Part shown: in pieces, positions 17,266-25,253 of the stretch
Layout: the number at the start of each line of letters is the position of its first letter
How positions within the stretch are numbered: position 1 is the stretch's first letter
Program-made: the position numbers and the translations under genes
Assembly: GCF_900196725.1 (NCBI RefSeq)
Contig: NZ_FZMP01000185.1
Location: 1 to 47,909, forward strand
Origin: Candidatus Methanoperedens nitratireducens
GTDB lineage: Archaea; Halobacteriota; Methanosarcinia; Methanosarcinales; Methanoperedenaceae
DNA length: 47,909 nt
Reading direction: 5' to 3'
Notes under the pieces: model-generated
What the model was told of the DNA's origin: nothing
The model's database searches: none
What the model saw: the letters and a program-made list of their open reading frames with translations, nothing else

Positions 17266-17523
17266 ATGGCAGAAGCAAAAGCAGAACCTAAAAAAAAGCA
17301 GAAGGTACCAGGTGAAGTAAAATGTAGTTACTGTGACGGCACAGGAAAACACCAGGACCAGACATGCGTCGTCTGCGGCGGCTCAGGAAAGGTGGAAGTA
17401 GTTGACATGACACAAAAGTGCCAGTGGTGCAAGGGCAGAGGTTATTTGATGAAAGGAATCCCGTGTACCGTATGCGGTGGAACGGGCTTCACAAGACCTG
17501 TTAGCAAGCAGCGGCTGTTTTAA
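17266..17523 (+). CDS. DnaJ-type zinc-finger protein, 85 aa
   Basis: A small protein made of a Lys-rich N-terminus and four cysteine pairs, CSYCDGTG, CVVCGGSG, CQWCKGRG and CTVCGGTG, spaced as in the zinc domain of DnaJ (two zinc sites). There is no J domain. Start ATG 17266 is preferred over GTG 17257 because the latter overlaps the GGTG ribosome binding site. It is the first gene after the mcr operon but behind a terminator, so it likely has its own promoter. DnaJ-like zinc domains bind unfolded protein or have thiol activity; a role in MCR folding is only suggested by position. Confidence 0.85.
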   Translation: MAEAKAEPKKKQKVPGEVKCSYCDGTGKHQDQTCVVCGGSGKVEVVDMTQKCQWCKGRGYLMKGIPCTVCGGTGFTRPVSKQRLF

Positions 17524-17622
17524 AGGGAAAGAGGGGGTTAAAATTATCCCCTATCTTCTCACTATATCCTTAAACTCATAAAGTTTGCAGTTGAGTCTGT
17601 AAATTAAATAAAAAAAAGACTA

Positions 17623-17934
17623 TTACCGTCTTTTGTAGTTATACTTCTCACTCAGTTTTTTGTATATATAATCATGCGCGTTGTTCACGGACTCTAATTC
17701 CCCGCGCAGCACCAGAAGATTTTCCGATTCTACATCTATCGTTTTAAGCGCACATTTTCGTGTGGTGACTTCTAAATTGTATTTCTCCACCGCTTCCATG
17801 ATTACTTTGTATGGAACTCCCGGAGGTAGAACAAGATCATATACACCTTCAAGCGCTTTCTCTTTCTCATCAACAACAGTTCCATCATCTTCGATAAATT
17901 CATCGCCAACTTGTTTAGGTTCACTATCTGCCAT
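17623..17934 (-). CDS. Unrecognised 103-aa protein
   Basis: I do not recognise the family. The protein starts MADSEPKQVGDE with an acidic N-terminal third, then a compact alpha/beta part (YDLVLPPGVPYKVIMEAVEKY, later LLVLRGELESVNNAHDYIYK) that looks like a small ferredoxin-like or ACT-like sandwich. ATG 17934 is preferred over GTG 17943 because the latter overlaps a GTGAT ribosome binding site. It is convergent with the zinc-finger gene and divergent from the radical SAM gene, 58 bases away. Composition and start context support a real gene. Confidence 0.6.
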   Translation of the reverse strand: MADSEPKQVGDEFIEDDGTVVDEKEKALEGVYDLVLPPGVPYKVIMEAVEKYNLEVTTRKCALKTIDVESENLLVLRGELESVNNAHDYIYKKLSEKYNYKRR

Positions 17935-17992
17935 AGAAATCACTTTTTAGTATGAAATCTTTATTAGGTTACATAAAGCTTATGGTGCACCT

Positions 17993-20158
17993 ATGTTTAC
18001 AAAGCTAATATTCCCTCCCCAGTGGATCCCAACCCAGCCTTATTTAAGCCTTCCTTCGCTTACCGCCTTCCTGAAAGCCAATAACTGCGATGTGGAGCAG
18101 ATGGATATCAATGTAACCTTCTATGACGAGATATTGAGTAAAAAGGGGCTTTCTCCTTTCTACGAGCGGGCTTATTCGAAATTCCAGGAGCTTGAATCCA
18201 GAAAAGAATTGCTGCCTGAGCTTCAAAAACAGTACCATGCATTAGGAAGTTCTATACTTTATGGCGAATACGTCCTTGAAGAGATAGATAACTCAAAAAA
18301 AATCCTGAGAGATAAAGAGGATTTTTACGATTACGAAGAACATTTCAGCGCCTTTAAGATACTTAAGCTCGGGCTTAAGCTTGTTTCATCAGCTTATTAT
18401 CCTACGAACCTGACTTTTAATGATTATCATATGCGCTACTCATGCCGCTCAAGCATGGATGTGCTTTCTGCCATAAATGATAAAGAAGAAAATCTTTTTA
18501 TTGATTATTTCAAGAAAAATACGGTTTTGGAGGTCATGAAGAACAAACCCGGACTAATAGGCATCTCGATAATCAATACAAGCCAGTTGATCCCGGGATT
18601 AACCCTTGCCAATTTAATTAAAAAAGCCAGCGGGAATGTGCATATTAACATCGGTGGCAGCGTTTTCACGCGCCTTATCAATGAGATACGCCAGAATAAT
18701 GAGCTGTTCTCGGTTTTTGACAGCGTGATCGTACATGAGGGTGAAACTGCCTTAGTGGGTCTAATTAAACATTTAAATAATGAACTTGATATAAAAGAGG
18801 TTCACAATCTCATCTATAAAAAGGGTTCAGAGGTCAGGGTCAACAGGATCAATTCGGAAGGGGAAGATATCAACTCATTACCGACACCATGCTTTGATGG
18901 TTTACCTTTTGACCGGTATTTATCGCCCGAGCTCATCCTTCCTGTGCTTTCATCGAGAGGATGTTACTGGAGACGCTGTACGTTTTGCGACCACAGCTAT
19001 GGTTATTCCGGGAATTACAGGCCCAGGGATACCGGACTGTTATATAATGATCTTGAAAACTTAAAAGCTAAATATAAAACAGGATTTTTCACGTTCCAGG
19101 ATGAAGGTATATCTCCAAAATTGATCGGCGCTTTATCAGATAAAATAATTGAACACGATCTTGATATATCCTGGCTGGCTGATTCAAGGTTTGAGCCTGC
19201 ATTTTCTGCTGAACTCAGTAATAAGATCGCTGAGGCAGGATGTAAGATGCTGTATTTCGGGCTGGAATCGGCAAGTGACAGGATCCTGGCGTGCATGGAT
19301 AAGGGGATAAAAAAAGAAAACGTCCTGAAAATATGCAAATACAGCAATGATGCGGGTATATGGACGCACCTCTTTTTGATATTCGGATTTCCTACAGAGA
19401 CACCTGATGAAGCAGGGGAGACTATTGATTTTATCCTGCGAAACAGGAATATAATCCGTTCAATGTCCTTCGGCAGTTTCCAGCTTACCAAACATTCAAA
19501 AGTATTCGAGAATCCCGCATCATTTGGTGTCAGTAAAATAATCCGAAATGATGACATAGACCTGTCGCTATGGTACGAGCATGAAACCAATCAGGGTATG
19601 TCGAAAAAGGAAACGGATGAACTGATACAGGAGTTCTACTATAAACTCTCGCTCCAGTACCGGGATTTTCCAATATGGAGCAATCTTGACAGGGAACATC
19701 TTTTCCTGTACATCTCCCACTACAAGGGTTCCGGGAAGAAAGTCCCGGAACTGTCTGAACTTATTGAAAAAATATACAAAAAGCACACAATTGATAAACC
19801 CGCAATTACTCCCTTAAAAAATATTGAGATATATCCGATTCTTAAAGAAGGGGTTTTTATCGGAACGTTCAACTTCAACTGGGCGCTGATACATCACGCA
19901 ATGATGGAAGGGATTTTTTTAAGTGGGGATTTGCAAAAGGAACGGACAAATGTACTATTTGACACTAATAATAACAGGATATTAACAGTCCCCGATCTTG
20001 CTAAGGATATTATTGGTAAAAGCAACGGAACATTGAATTTACCGGAAATAATTGAGATGCTCAAAGAAAAGTACAAATTGCCTTATGGTGAAGTAGAGCT
20101 TAAATGTAAAAACTTTTTAAATAGTCTTGTAGAAAAAAATATCCTCTCAATAAGATGA
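17993..20158 (+). CDS. B12-binding-domain radical SAM protein with PqqD-like C-terminus
   Basis: A 721-residue protein in three parts. Residues about 1-280 contain a cobalamin-binding-like Rossmann region; it opens with FPPQWIPTQPYLSLPSL and includes GLIGISIINTSQL and VHINIGGSVFTRL. About 310-560 is a radical SAM barrel with the iron-sulfur motif SSRGCYWRRCTFCDHSYGYSG, a C-x4-C-x2-C variant seen in this B12 subgroup in place of the classic C-x3-C-x2-C. The last ~80 residues (NRILTVPDLAKDIIGKSNGT, then a helical NFLNSLVEKNILS) look like a PqqD-type winged helix, the fold that binds leader peptides in RiPP pathways. Reaction and substrate are unknown; peptide methylation is one option. Convergent with the small genes at 20191-21320. 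Confidence 0.85.
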   Translation: MFTKLIFPPQWIPTQPYLSLPSLTAFLKANNCDVEQMDINVTFYDEILSKKGLSPFYERAYSKFQELESRKELLPELQKQYHALGSSILYGEYVLEEIDNSKKILRDKEDFYDYEEHFSAFKILKLGLKLVSSAYYPTNLTFNDYHMRYSCRSSMDVLSAINDKEENLFIDYFKKNTVLEVMKNKPGLIGISIINTSQLIPGLTLANLIKKASGNVHINIGGSVFTRLINEIRQNNELFSVFDSVIVHEGETALVGLIKHLNNELDIKEVHNLIYKKGSEVRVNRINSEGEDINSLPTPCFDGLPFDRYLSPELILPVLSSRGCYWRRCTFCDHSYGYSGNYRPRDTGLLYNDLENLKAKYKTGFFTFQDEGISPKLIGALSDKIIEHDLDISWLADSRFEPAFSAELSNKIAEAGCKMLYFGLESASDRILACMDKGIKKENVLKICKYSNDAGIWTHLFLIFGFPTETPDEAGETIDFILRNRNIIRSMSFGSFQLTKHSKVFENPASFGVSKIIRNDDIDLSLWYEHETNQGMSKKETDELIQEFYYKLSLQYRDFPIWSNLDREHLFLYISHYKGSGKKVPELSELIEKIYKKHTIDKPAITPLKNIEIYPILKEGVFIGTFNFNWALIHHAMMEGIFLSGDLQKERTNVLFDTNNNRILTVPDLAKDIIGKSNGTLNLPEIIEMLKEKYKLPYGEVELKCKNFLNSLVEKNILSIR

Positions 20159-20190
20159 TGTTATCACTCCAGAACAGGGTATATTTTGAC

Positions 20191-20361
20191 TTACTTTGCT
20201 CTTGGCTTTATCTTATCCGAGCCGCAGTGAGGGCATGCAGGGTTCGGGTTCTTCATCATGAATGTTTTCTTGCATGACATGCAATAGAACATCCCGCTCT
20301 CTTTTGCCATTCGTTCGAGGTCTTCAGGCATCAATGAGAATGGCACATACGTGCTGCACAT
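20191..20361 (-). CDS. Small rubredoxin-like zinc-ribbon protein, 56 aa
   Basis: A 56-residue protein, MCSTYVPFSLMPEDLERM..., with CMSC at 27-30 and CPHC at 43-46, spaced as in a zinc ribbon or rubredoxin-like knuckle, plus a Lys-rich end. Start ATG 20361 is backed by a strong GGAGGT 7 bases upstream. It is the last of four small minus-strand genes (21320 to 20191). The metal could be zinc or iron. Confidence 0.7.
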   Translation of the reverse strand: MCSTYVPFSLMPEDLERMAKESGMFYCMSCKKTFMMKNPNPACPHCGSDKIKPRAK

Positions 20362-20586
20362 GGGTCCAACCTCCTTCTTTCATGATTGTATTTGATGTTA
20401 GCCACTTTTGTATTAAAGCTTTTGCTGACCATAATAGTTCTCTGAATTAAAACAAAAATAACCAATAGACATTGGAAAGATACACTATAAGCAAAGGCTG
20501 ATTGAGCCACTGACCCATTCAAGTACATCTCTCCCATATGTCTATTGAACTCCACACTCGCATTTATTCAAGCCTGACCTTAGCTA

Positions 20587-20733
20587 CTATTTCTCTCCAG
20601 GTACCGGTGCTGAGCGGCTTCTCAGCTGCTCCATGAACTTCTTCTGCCTCTCTTTCTCGGCTTCTGCAACCTCTGGTTTTTTGACCTTCTTGGCAGCTTC
20701 AGAAAGTTCCATCGAGCTTTCTATTCCAACCAT
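20587..20733 (-). CDS. Small charged protein, 48 aa, paralog of the next gene's N-terminus
   Basis: A 48-residue helical, highly charged protein, MVGIESSMELSEAAKKVKKP... A strong GGAGGTG precedes ATG 20733. Its first ~40 residues align almost without gaps to the N-terminus of the 20804-21115 protein, including the string KKVKKPEVAEAE and a following ERQ-K-F-x-x-QLR pattern, then the two diverge. It has no Cys and no signal peptide. Function is unknown. The shared front part with a different tail suggests a common recognition or docking module. Confidence 0.65.
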   Translation of the reverse strand: MVGIESSMELSEAAKKVKKPEVAEAEKERQKKFMEQLRSRSAPVPGEK

Positions 20734-20803
20734 TATTTTTCACCTCCTTTCAATTCATTAACGCTATCTTAAATTACATTTTTGATGGATGTCTCGGTTT
20801 TTA

Positions 20804-21115
20804 TTAAAGAATATACATTACTTCATCGCAGCAGACGATCGGGCTTTCGCTATCAGTTGTACATAAGACTTCACAGCCGCAAACCGTACAATAATACGTT
20901 TCGCCTTTACTGGCTCTTGCCATTTTCTTTCCTTTTTTCGGCTTTGCTTTCGCTTTAGTCTTTACTGGTTTAGCCGCTTTGACTTTTACAGGTTTACGGG
21001 CTCTTAATTGCGCCAGGAACTTATCCTGTCTCTCTCTTTCTGCTTCTGCGACTTCCGGTTTTTTGACTTTCTTAGCAGTCTCAGCCTGTTCCAATGTGCT
21101 TTCCAGTCCAACCAT
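20804..21115 (-). CDS. Small protein with shared helical leader and desulforedoxin-like Cys tail, 103 aa
   Basis: Three parts: an N-terminal helix (1-40) shared with the 48-residue neighbour; a Lys/Ala-rich linker (PVKVKAAKPVKTKAKAKPKK) resembling histone H1 tails; and a Cys-rich end, YYCTVCGCEVLCTTDSESPI then VCCDEVMYIL. The spacing CxxCGCEV...VCCDE resembles the iron-binding desulforedoxin knot, with one extra Cys. GGAGGT lies about 7 bases before ATG 21115. Likely cytoplasmic. A basic linker plus metal knot could mean nucleic-acid contact or redox signalling (inference). Confidence 0.7.
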   Translation of the reverse strand: MVGLESTLEQAETAKKVKKPEVAEAERERQDKFLAQLRARKPVKVKAAKPVKTKAKAKPKKGKKMARASKGETYYCTVCGCEVLCTTDSESPIVCCDEVMYIL

Positions 21116-21143
21116 TTATTTTACCTCCTGTTCTATTATGGTT

Positions 21144-21320
21144 TTATATCTGACTCACTCTTCTCAGTATGATCTTTTCATTATCAATTTCAACATTGAT
21201 TTCAGCACCTTTTTCAACAGGTAAAGGAAACTGGGAATCGTTGACGATTTTTGATTCAATAAGTAACTTAAAACTGCTCGCCGGGGGTACGGCTATAACC
21301 CTCCCTCTTCCTCTTAACAA
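21144..21320 (-). CDS. Small unrecognised protein, 58 aa, TTG start
   Basis: A 58-residue frame starting at TTG 21320, 5 bases after a GGGAGG ribosome binding site and reading MLRGRGRVIAVPPASSFKLL. It looks like a compact all-beta domain with alternating hydrophobics (EINVEIDNEKIILRRV). It is the first of four small genes in the same direction with short gaps (28, 70 and 225 bases), so a shared promoter is likely. No ATG is present in frame. No family recognised. Confidence 0.5.
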   Translation of the reverse strand: MLRGRGRVIAVPPASSFKLLIESKIVNDSQFPLPVEKGAEINVEIDNEKIILRRVSQI

Positions 21321-21495
21321 CTTAACCTCCCTTAATTGTAATATTTATTAATTACGTACCTGTATTTATACCTTTCTGCGTACCTGTTTTTTACTTTCCC
21401 CTACAGCCTGAGACCGGGTCAATCATCATAATTCCTGTGCATTTATTAAATAAGCACTAAATAGATAAACAATAACGATGTAGTTAAAACTTGCT

Positions 21496-21522
21496 TGAAT
21501 ATATAACTTATAAGTATATTCA
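21496..21522. promoter_or_regulatory. 27-bp near-palindrome over the promoter of the 26-heme cytochrome
   Basis: Outer arms TGAATAT (21496-21502) and ATATTCA (21516-21522) flank the perfect core palindrome ACTTATAAGT (21506-21515), with a 3-base asymmetry. It is AT-rich, contains a good TATA box, and ends 52 bases before the cytochrome start. An operator overlapping the TATA box would be a natural repressor site. An AT-rich promoter can look palindromic by chance. Confidence 0.45.
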
Positions 21523-21574
21523 GCTAGGATAGAAAATGAGCACTCTTGTAATAAGGGGATAGGCTGGAGTCGGA

Positions 21575-24500
21575 ATGGATAGGACAGGTTTGCATTTAAT
21601 ACAGCTGATAATATCTGATAGAGAGAAACTTCCTGCCCGTCTTCTTACAGGCATAACTGTTTTGCTTTTGATTCTTGCCGGTACCCCCTTTTTTAATACA
21701 GATACCAGTGGGGTAGATGCAGCCGAAAGTCCTTATGCATCTCCTTCTATCTCCAACCTGACAAACTCCGTACCCACCTCCAGCGGCTCGTTTATTTTCT
21801 GGGATACCAATATATCCAGCAATAACCGGGTATATTATGGTCTGAATGAAGCTGATGTCAATAACCTGACAAACGGGAGCTGGAGCATCTGGGATAATGA
21901 TACATTTAATGTAATAGTAAGACTATCCGGCCTGTCCGCGAACACCACATATTATTATAAGCCTGAGAGCTGGTATCTCGATGCGGTCAATGATTCGATA
22001 TCTTCCGGCTTGCTCTTAACACTCAAACCCGGGGTATGGACAAGCCCCTCGGAATACATGGTCAGCCCGCCAGAATGGACCGGTTCGCCTGTTAACTTCA
22101 GGACTGTTAATATATCCGCGGCAATCCTGAATAATGTTAGCGGACGCTATGTACACGGTCTCTCACTGGAAGCTGTTATCTATAATAACACAGGCGCCGA
22201 GATCGGAAGAACGAACCTGAGCGGTTCAGGTCCTTATTCCGGGAGCTTCATACTGCCTGATTATCTGGATGAAGGCGGATATGTTGTAAGGATTACTGAT
22301 CATCCCAATATCGCCGGAGAATTCAGCGTCCTTAGATGGGGATGCGCAAACTGCCACATGGGTGAAGGAGACAACTATCCTTCCACATTCAACGCTACAA
22401 CAGTTCATCCCGAACATTTTGAGACTACGGATATAAACACAGTACACTGTGGTGATGACCTGTGCAACACTCAAACAACGTATACCTCCACGCAGCAGTG
22501 CCAGCAATGTCACCCTTTCAAAGCCCCTAGCTGGGCAGGCCATCCATATCCAAGACAACCTGTCGAATGCAGTGGTTGCCATAAATCTCCATCCGGTGGG
22601 AATGCTGCACTTGTCTGTGAGAACTGCCACGGCGACAGGACAACGACAGAAAGTGTTCTTGCTCCACGCTATGGACAGGATAGGCATTACCAGAACGAGA
22701 CATGCAATGATTGCCATAATAATCTGACCAGCCTGATAACTAAACCGAGCTGTACAACCTGCCATCCGAGACCGGGTTCGATACTCAATGGCACAGCCAT
22801 TCCCGATTCCATTCAAAATACATCTCATTCCCTCGGCAAGACGGTACCCTGCGGTCTGTGCCATAACCGGGAGCACGATGTAAAATCCCTCTATACCCTG
22901 GACACTACGGTATGCAGGACATGCCATACAGGCATAACCCATAATATGGGGGCACAGTGCACAGCCTGCCATGGGAGTGACCCGCATAATATAACCATTG
23001 TTGCGGGTCCGAACTGTATAGATTGTCATGATATAGGGAAGGTTGCAAGCCACCAGATAAACAGTTCAGCCATGAACTCAAGCAATGCCATCCATGCCAA
23101 CCTGAACAGGAATGCGACTAACTCAACAGGGATACCAGCCGAGAACAAGAAATGCTGGGGATGCCATGATTCCAATGGGAGCCAGCCATCCGGCGTTAGC
23201 ATGGGAGACAGGTTCACAAACCCATACAAGTGTTATGACTGCCACAACGCCATAGGTAAACCGTATAACAATGTCAGCAGTGCCCCGAACGTAAGCCAGC
23301 ACTTCCTGAACGGGACCAGTATAAAGGCAGCATTAAATGCCTCAGATAATTCTTCCTCCTGTATAGTATGCCACAACCTGACCGAGATGAAAGTGGATTA
23401 TACAGGCGATAACTACGGTACTGACTTTTCATTTCCTTCCCACTATGGCAAAAGCAGGGCGCTTGACCCGCAGGTTCGGCAGGGGAATGCTACCGACTGC
23501 GCCTACTGCCATCAAAATACCAGCACGGCTTTCGTTGTGGCAATGATGGATTTGAACAACAGTAACATCTCTAACCACAGCATGCGTTATAATAGCTCAA
23601 ATCCGCCCTGCGTTCAATGCCACAATTCCGGCTGGATACATAACTCCACTCTCACCAAACCCGCCCTTACTCTCCCCAACTCAACATTCTGCCTGTCATG
23701 CCATGGCAATAATGGCAGCGGAGGCACGAATTACTCAGGTATGGTTACCGGCATCAGGGAGAAGCATAATAATACGATAAATTGTACCGAATGCCATTTC
23801 AACAGCAGCCGGGATATCCATCCTGTTAAGTATCTCCAGCCGGATGAGAGTTACAGTACAGGCAATTCCACGGGCGTTAATTGCACTAACTGCCACCAGG
23901 GTACTGCGTTTTATCCGGGCCTGTCAAAAATACCGCCAAAGATACCGTCTCCATTGCATCACAGTGATAATCCCTCCAACGGGACGCGCTGGAACTCAAC
24001 GGGATACTGGGACAATACATCGGAGATCACAGCATGTATTTACTGCCATAATGATACCAGACATAAAGCAGCGGCTCTTGGCAGACCTGAAAGCTGGAGG
24101 GGGGACAATAAAGTCAATTCAAGCATTACAAATACAAGTAACTGGTGCGCAGGCTGCCATTACCAGGGATATACAAGCGGCGGAAAGAATTACGGGAATA
24201 TGACATCGGCATTTATTTCCGCTAACCTGCCTGTTCCTCCTGAAATCACTAACGGGATTTATGCGCCAAATACTATGCCCGGTTTCTACTACCATAACCT
24301 GACGCCGGATTACAATGATTCCACCTGTAAGACCTGCCACAGCATCGGTCTGAATAATGGAACAATGGATGCCTTTTTACATAATATTACAGCCAGGGAT
24401 TGCAAAGGATGCCACTTCTCCTATAATGTAATGAACAGCAGTGGGAGTCCAACGGCTCCTGCGAGATACGTTAATTCCATCATGTTCAATGAAGGCGCTC

Positions 24501-24799
24501 ATGGTAATGTCAGTTGCAGGAGCTGCCATACCGCAGGGCATAACAGCATCGGTGCAAGAAAAGCCTGTGAGGACTGCCATGCTGTCCGGGACCCGGACAA
24601 CCCGCGGGAAAGGCATAACATAACAGGAGACCCCTATAGTTATAAAGTAGGAGGGGTATCGGTTGTAGATATTACGGACTGTACGATATGCCACGACCGG
24701 AATTTATATAATAAGGCTGTTTCCACGTATGGAATTAATAAACCTGTAGATTGCGATTATTGCCATACGTACCCTGATAAAAATTATTCATCATGGTGA
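21575..24799 (+). CDS. Large secreted multiheme cytochrome c, 26 CxxCH
   Basis: A 1074-residue extracellular cytochrome. Residues 1-50 are an export signal (REKLPARLLTGITVLLLILA, then VDAAESPY). About 55-250 form two beta-sandwich domains without heme; the first is fibronectin type III-like (NRVYYGLNEADVNN...SGLSANTTYYYKP). From about 255 onward there are 26 CxxCH motifs, from CANCH to CDYCH, with many extra His for distal ligation. N-x-S/T sequons are very frequent. The chain ends NYSSW. There is no transmembrane anchor after the signal. It likely conducts electrons on the cell surface. It leads an operon with two small cytochromes. The heme-free front is shared with the 46075-47789 gene and the middle with 39702-44075. 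Confidence 0.95.
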   Translation: MDRTGLHLIQLIISDREKLPARLLTGITVLLLILAGTPFFNTDTSGVDAAESPYASPSISNLTNSVPTSSGSFIFWDTNISSNNRVYYGLNEADVNNLTNGSWSIWDNDTFNVIVRLSGLSANTTYYYKPESWYLDAVNDSISSGLLLTLKPGVWTSPSEYMVSPPEWTGSPVNFRTVNISAAILNNVSGRYVHGLSLEAVIYNNTGAEIGRTNLSGSGPYSGSFILPDYLDEGGYVVRITDHPNIAGEFSVLRWGCANCHMGEGDNYPSTFNATTVHPEHFETTDINTVHCGDDLCNTQTTYTSTQQCQQCHPFKAPSWAGHPYPRQPVECSGCHKSPSGGNAALVCENCHGDRTTTESVLAPRYGQDRHYQNETCNDCHNNLTSLITKPSCTTCHPRPGSILNGTAIPDSIQNTSHSLGKTVPCGLCHNREHDVKSLYTLDTTVCRTCHTGITHNMGAQCTACHGSDPHNITIVAGPNCIDCHDIGKVASHQINSSAMNSSNAIHANLNRNATNSTGIPAENKKCWGCHDSNGSQPSGVSMGDRFTNPYKCYDCHNAIGKPYNNVSSAPNVSQHFLNGTSIKAALNASDNSSSCIVCHNLTEMKVDYTGDNYGTDFSFPSHYGKSRALDPQVRQGNATDCAYCHQNTSTAFVVAMMDLNNSNISNHSMRYNSSNPPCVQCHNSGWIHNSTLTKPALTLPNSTFCLSCHGNNGSGGTNYSGMVTGIREKHNNTINCTECHFNSSRDIHPVKYLQPDESYSTGNSTGVNCTNCHQGTAFYPGLSKIPPKIPSPLHHSDNPSNGTRWNSTGYWDNTSEITACIYCHNDTRHKAAALGRPESWRGDNKVNSSITNTSNWCAGCHYQGYTSGGKNYGNMTSAFISANLPVPPEITNGIYAPNTMPGFYYHNLTPDYNDSTCKTCHSIGLNNGTMDAFLHNITARDCKGCHFSYNVMNSSGSPTAPARYVNSIMFNEGAHGNVSCRSCHTAGHNSIGARKACEDCHAVRDPDNPRERHNITGDPYSYKVGGVSVVDITDCTICHDRNLYNKAVSTYGINKPVDCDYCHTYPDKNYSSW

Positions 24800-24803
24800 T
24801 CAA

Positions 24804-25244
24804 ATGGATAAAAGGATAGTATTGATATTCATAATTTTCGGGGCACTGTTCCTGGTTACCGCTTTTAAGACCTACGCGGTTTTCTCAGGCGGACATGCGA
24901 TATATGAGAATAAGACCACGGCGCCTGAGTTCTGTATCAAATGCCATCCGGATAAAATATCTTTTGTGAATGAAAGCGTCCATCGCAACGCAGGGTGCAT
25001 ATGCCATGGTTATAACCCTAATGCATCTTCTCTTTATAATATTAATTTAGCGCATAATCTTACCAAGCAGATATACTGCACCAACTGCCATACTAACTAC
25101 TCCGTGGCTACAGGCGACATAATTATTCACCAGGATGAAAATGTGATTATAAGCGGAATAAACCAGTCCGCACATTATATTATTCCAAAAGGGAACAAAG
25201 CCCCGGTGTATGACAGGGCAAGACAGTACTTTAATGGTTCATGA
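24804..25244 (+). CDS. Small membrane-anchored cytochrome c, 2 CxxCH plus a variant motif
   Basis: A 146-residue protein with an N-terminal hydrophobic segment (residues 5-24), then VFSGGHAIYENKT, the 'LFxGxHxxY' element shared with the genes at 25254 and 27236. Canonical heme motifs are CIKCH and CTNCH. Between them is AGCICHGY, a C-x1-C-H string that is not a standard heme site. Several other His (GGH, VHR, AHN, IHQ, AHY) can serve as axial ligands. It starts 4 bases after the 26-heme gene stop, so the two are co-translated. Likely an electron-transfer partner of the large cytochrome (inference). Confidence 0.88.
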   Translation: MDKRIVLIFIIFGALFLVTAFKTYAVFSGGHAIYENKTTAPEFCIKCHPDKISFVNESVHRNAGCICHGYNPNASSLYNINLAHNLTKQIYCTNCHTNYSVATGDIIIHQDENVIISGINQSAHYIIPKGNKAPVYDRARQYFNGS

Positions 25245-25253
25245 GAGGCGTAG

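Noticed and set aside
17532-17552. AGGGG...CCCCT hairpin after the zinc-finger gene
   Set aside because: Only 5 bp with an 11-base loop and no clear T-run; too weak to list as a terminator.
17993-20158. Reading the radical SAM protein as the known McrA arginine or glutamine methylase
   Set aside because: Proximity to mcr is not enough; the protein is longer than the arginine methylase as I know it, has a different Cys motif spacing and a PqqD-like tail.
22226-23053. 275-codon frame antisense to the 26-heme cytochrome
   Set aside because: Cys- and Met-rich translation is the mirror of CxxCH codons; no ribosome site or domain pattern.
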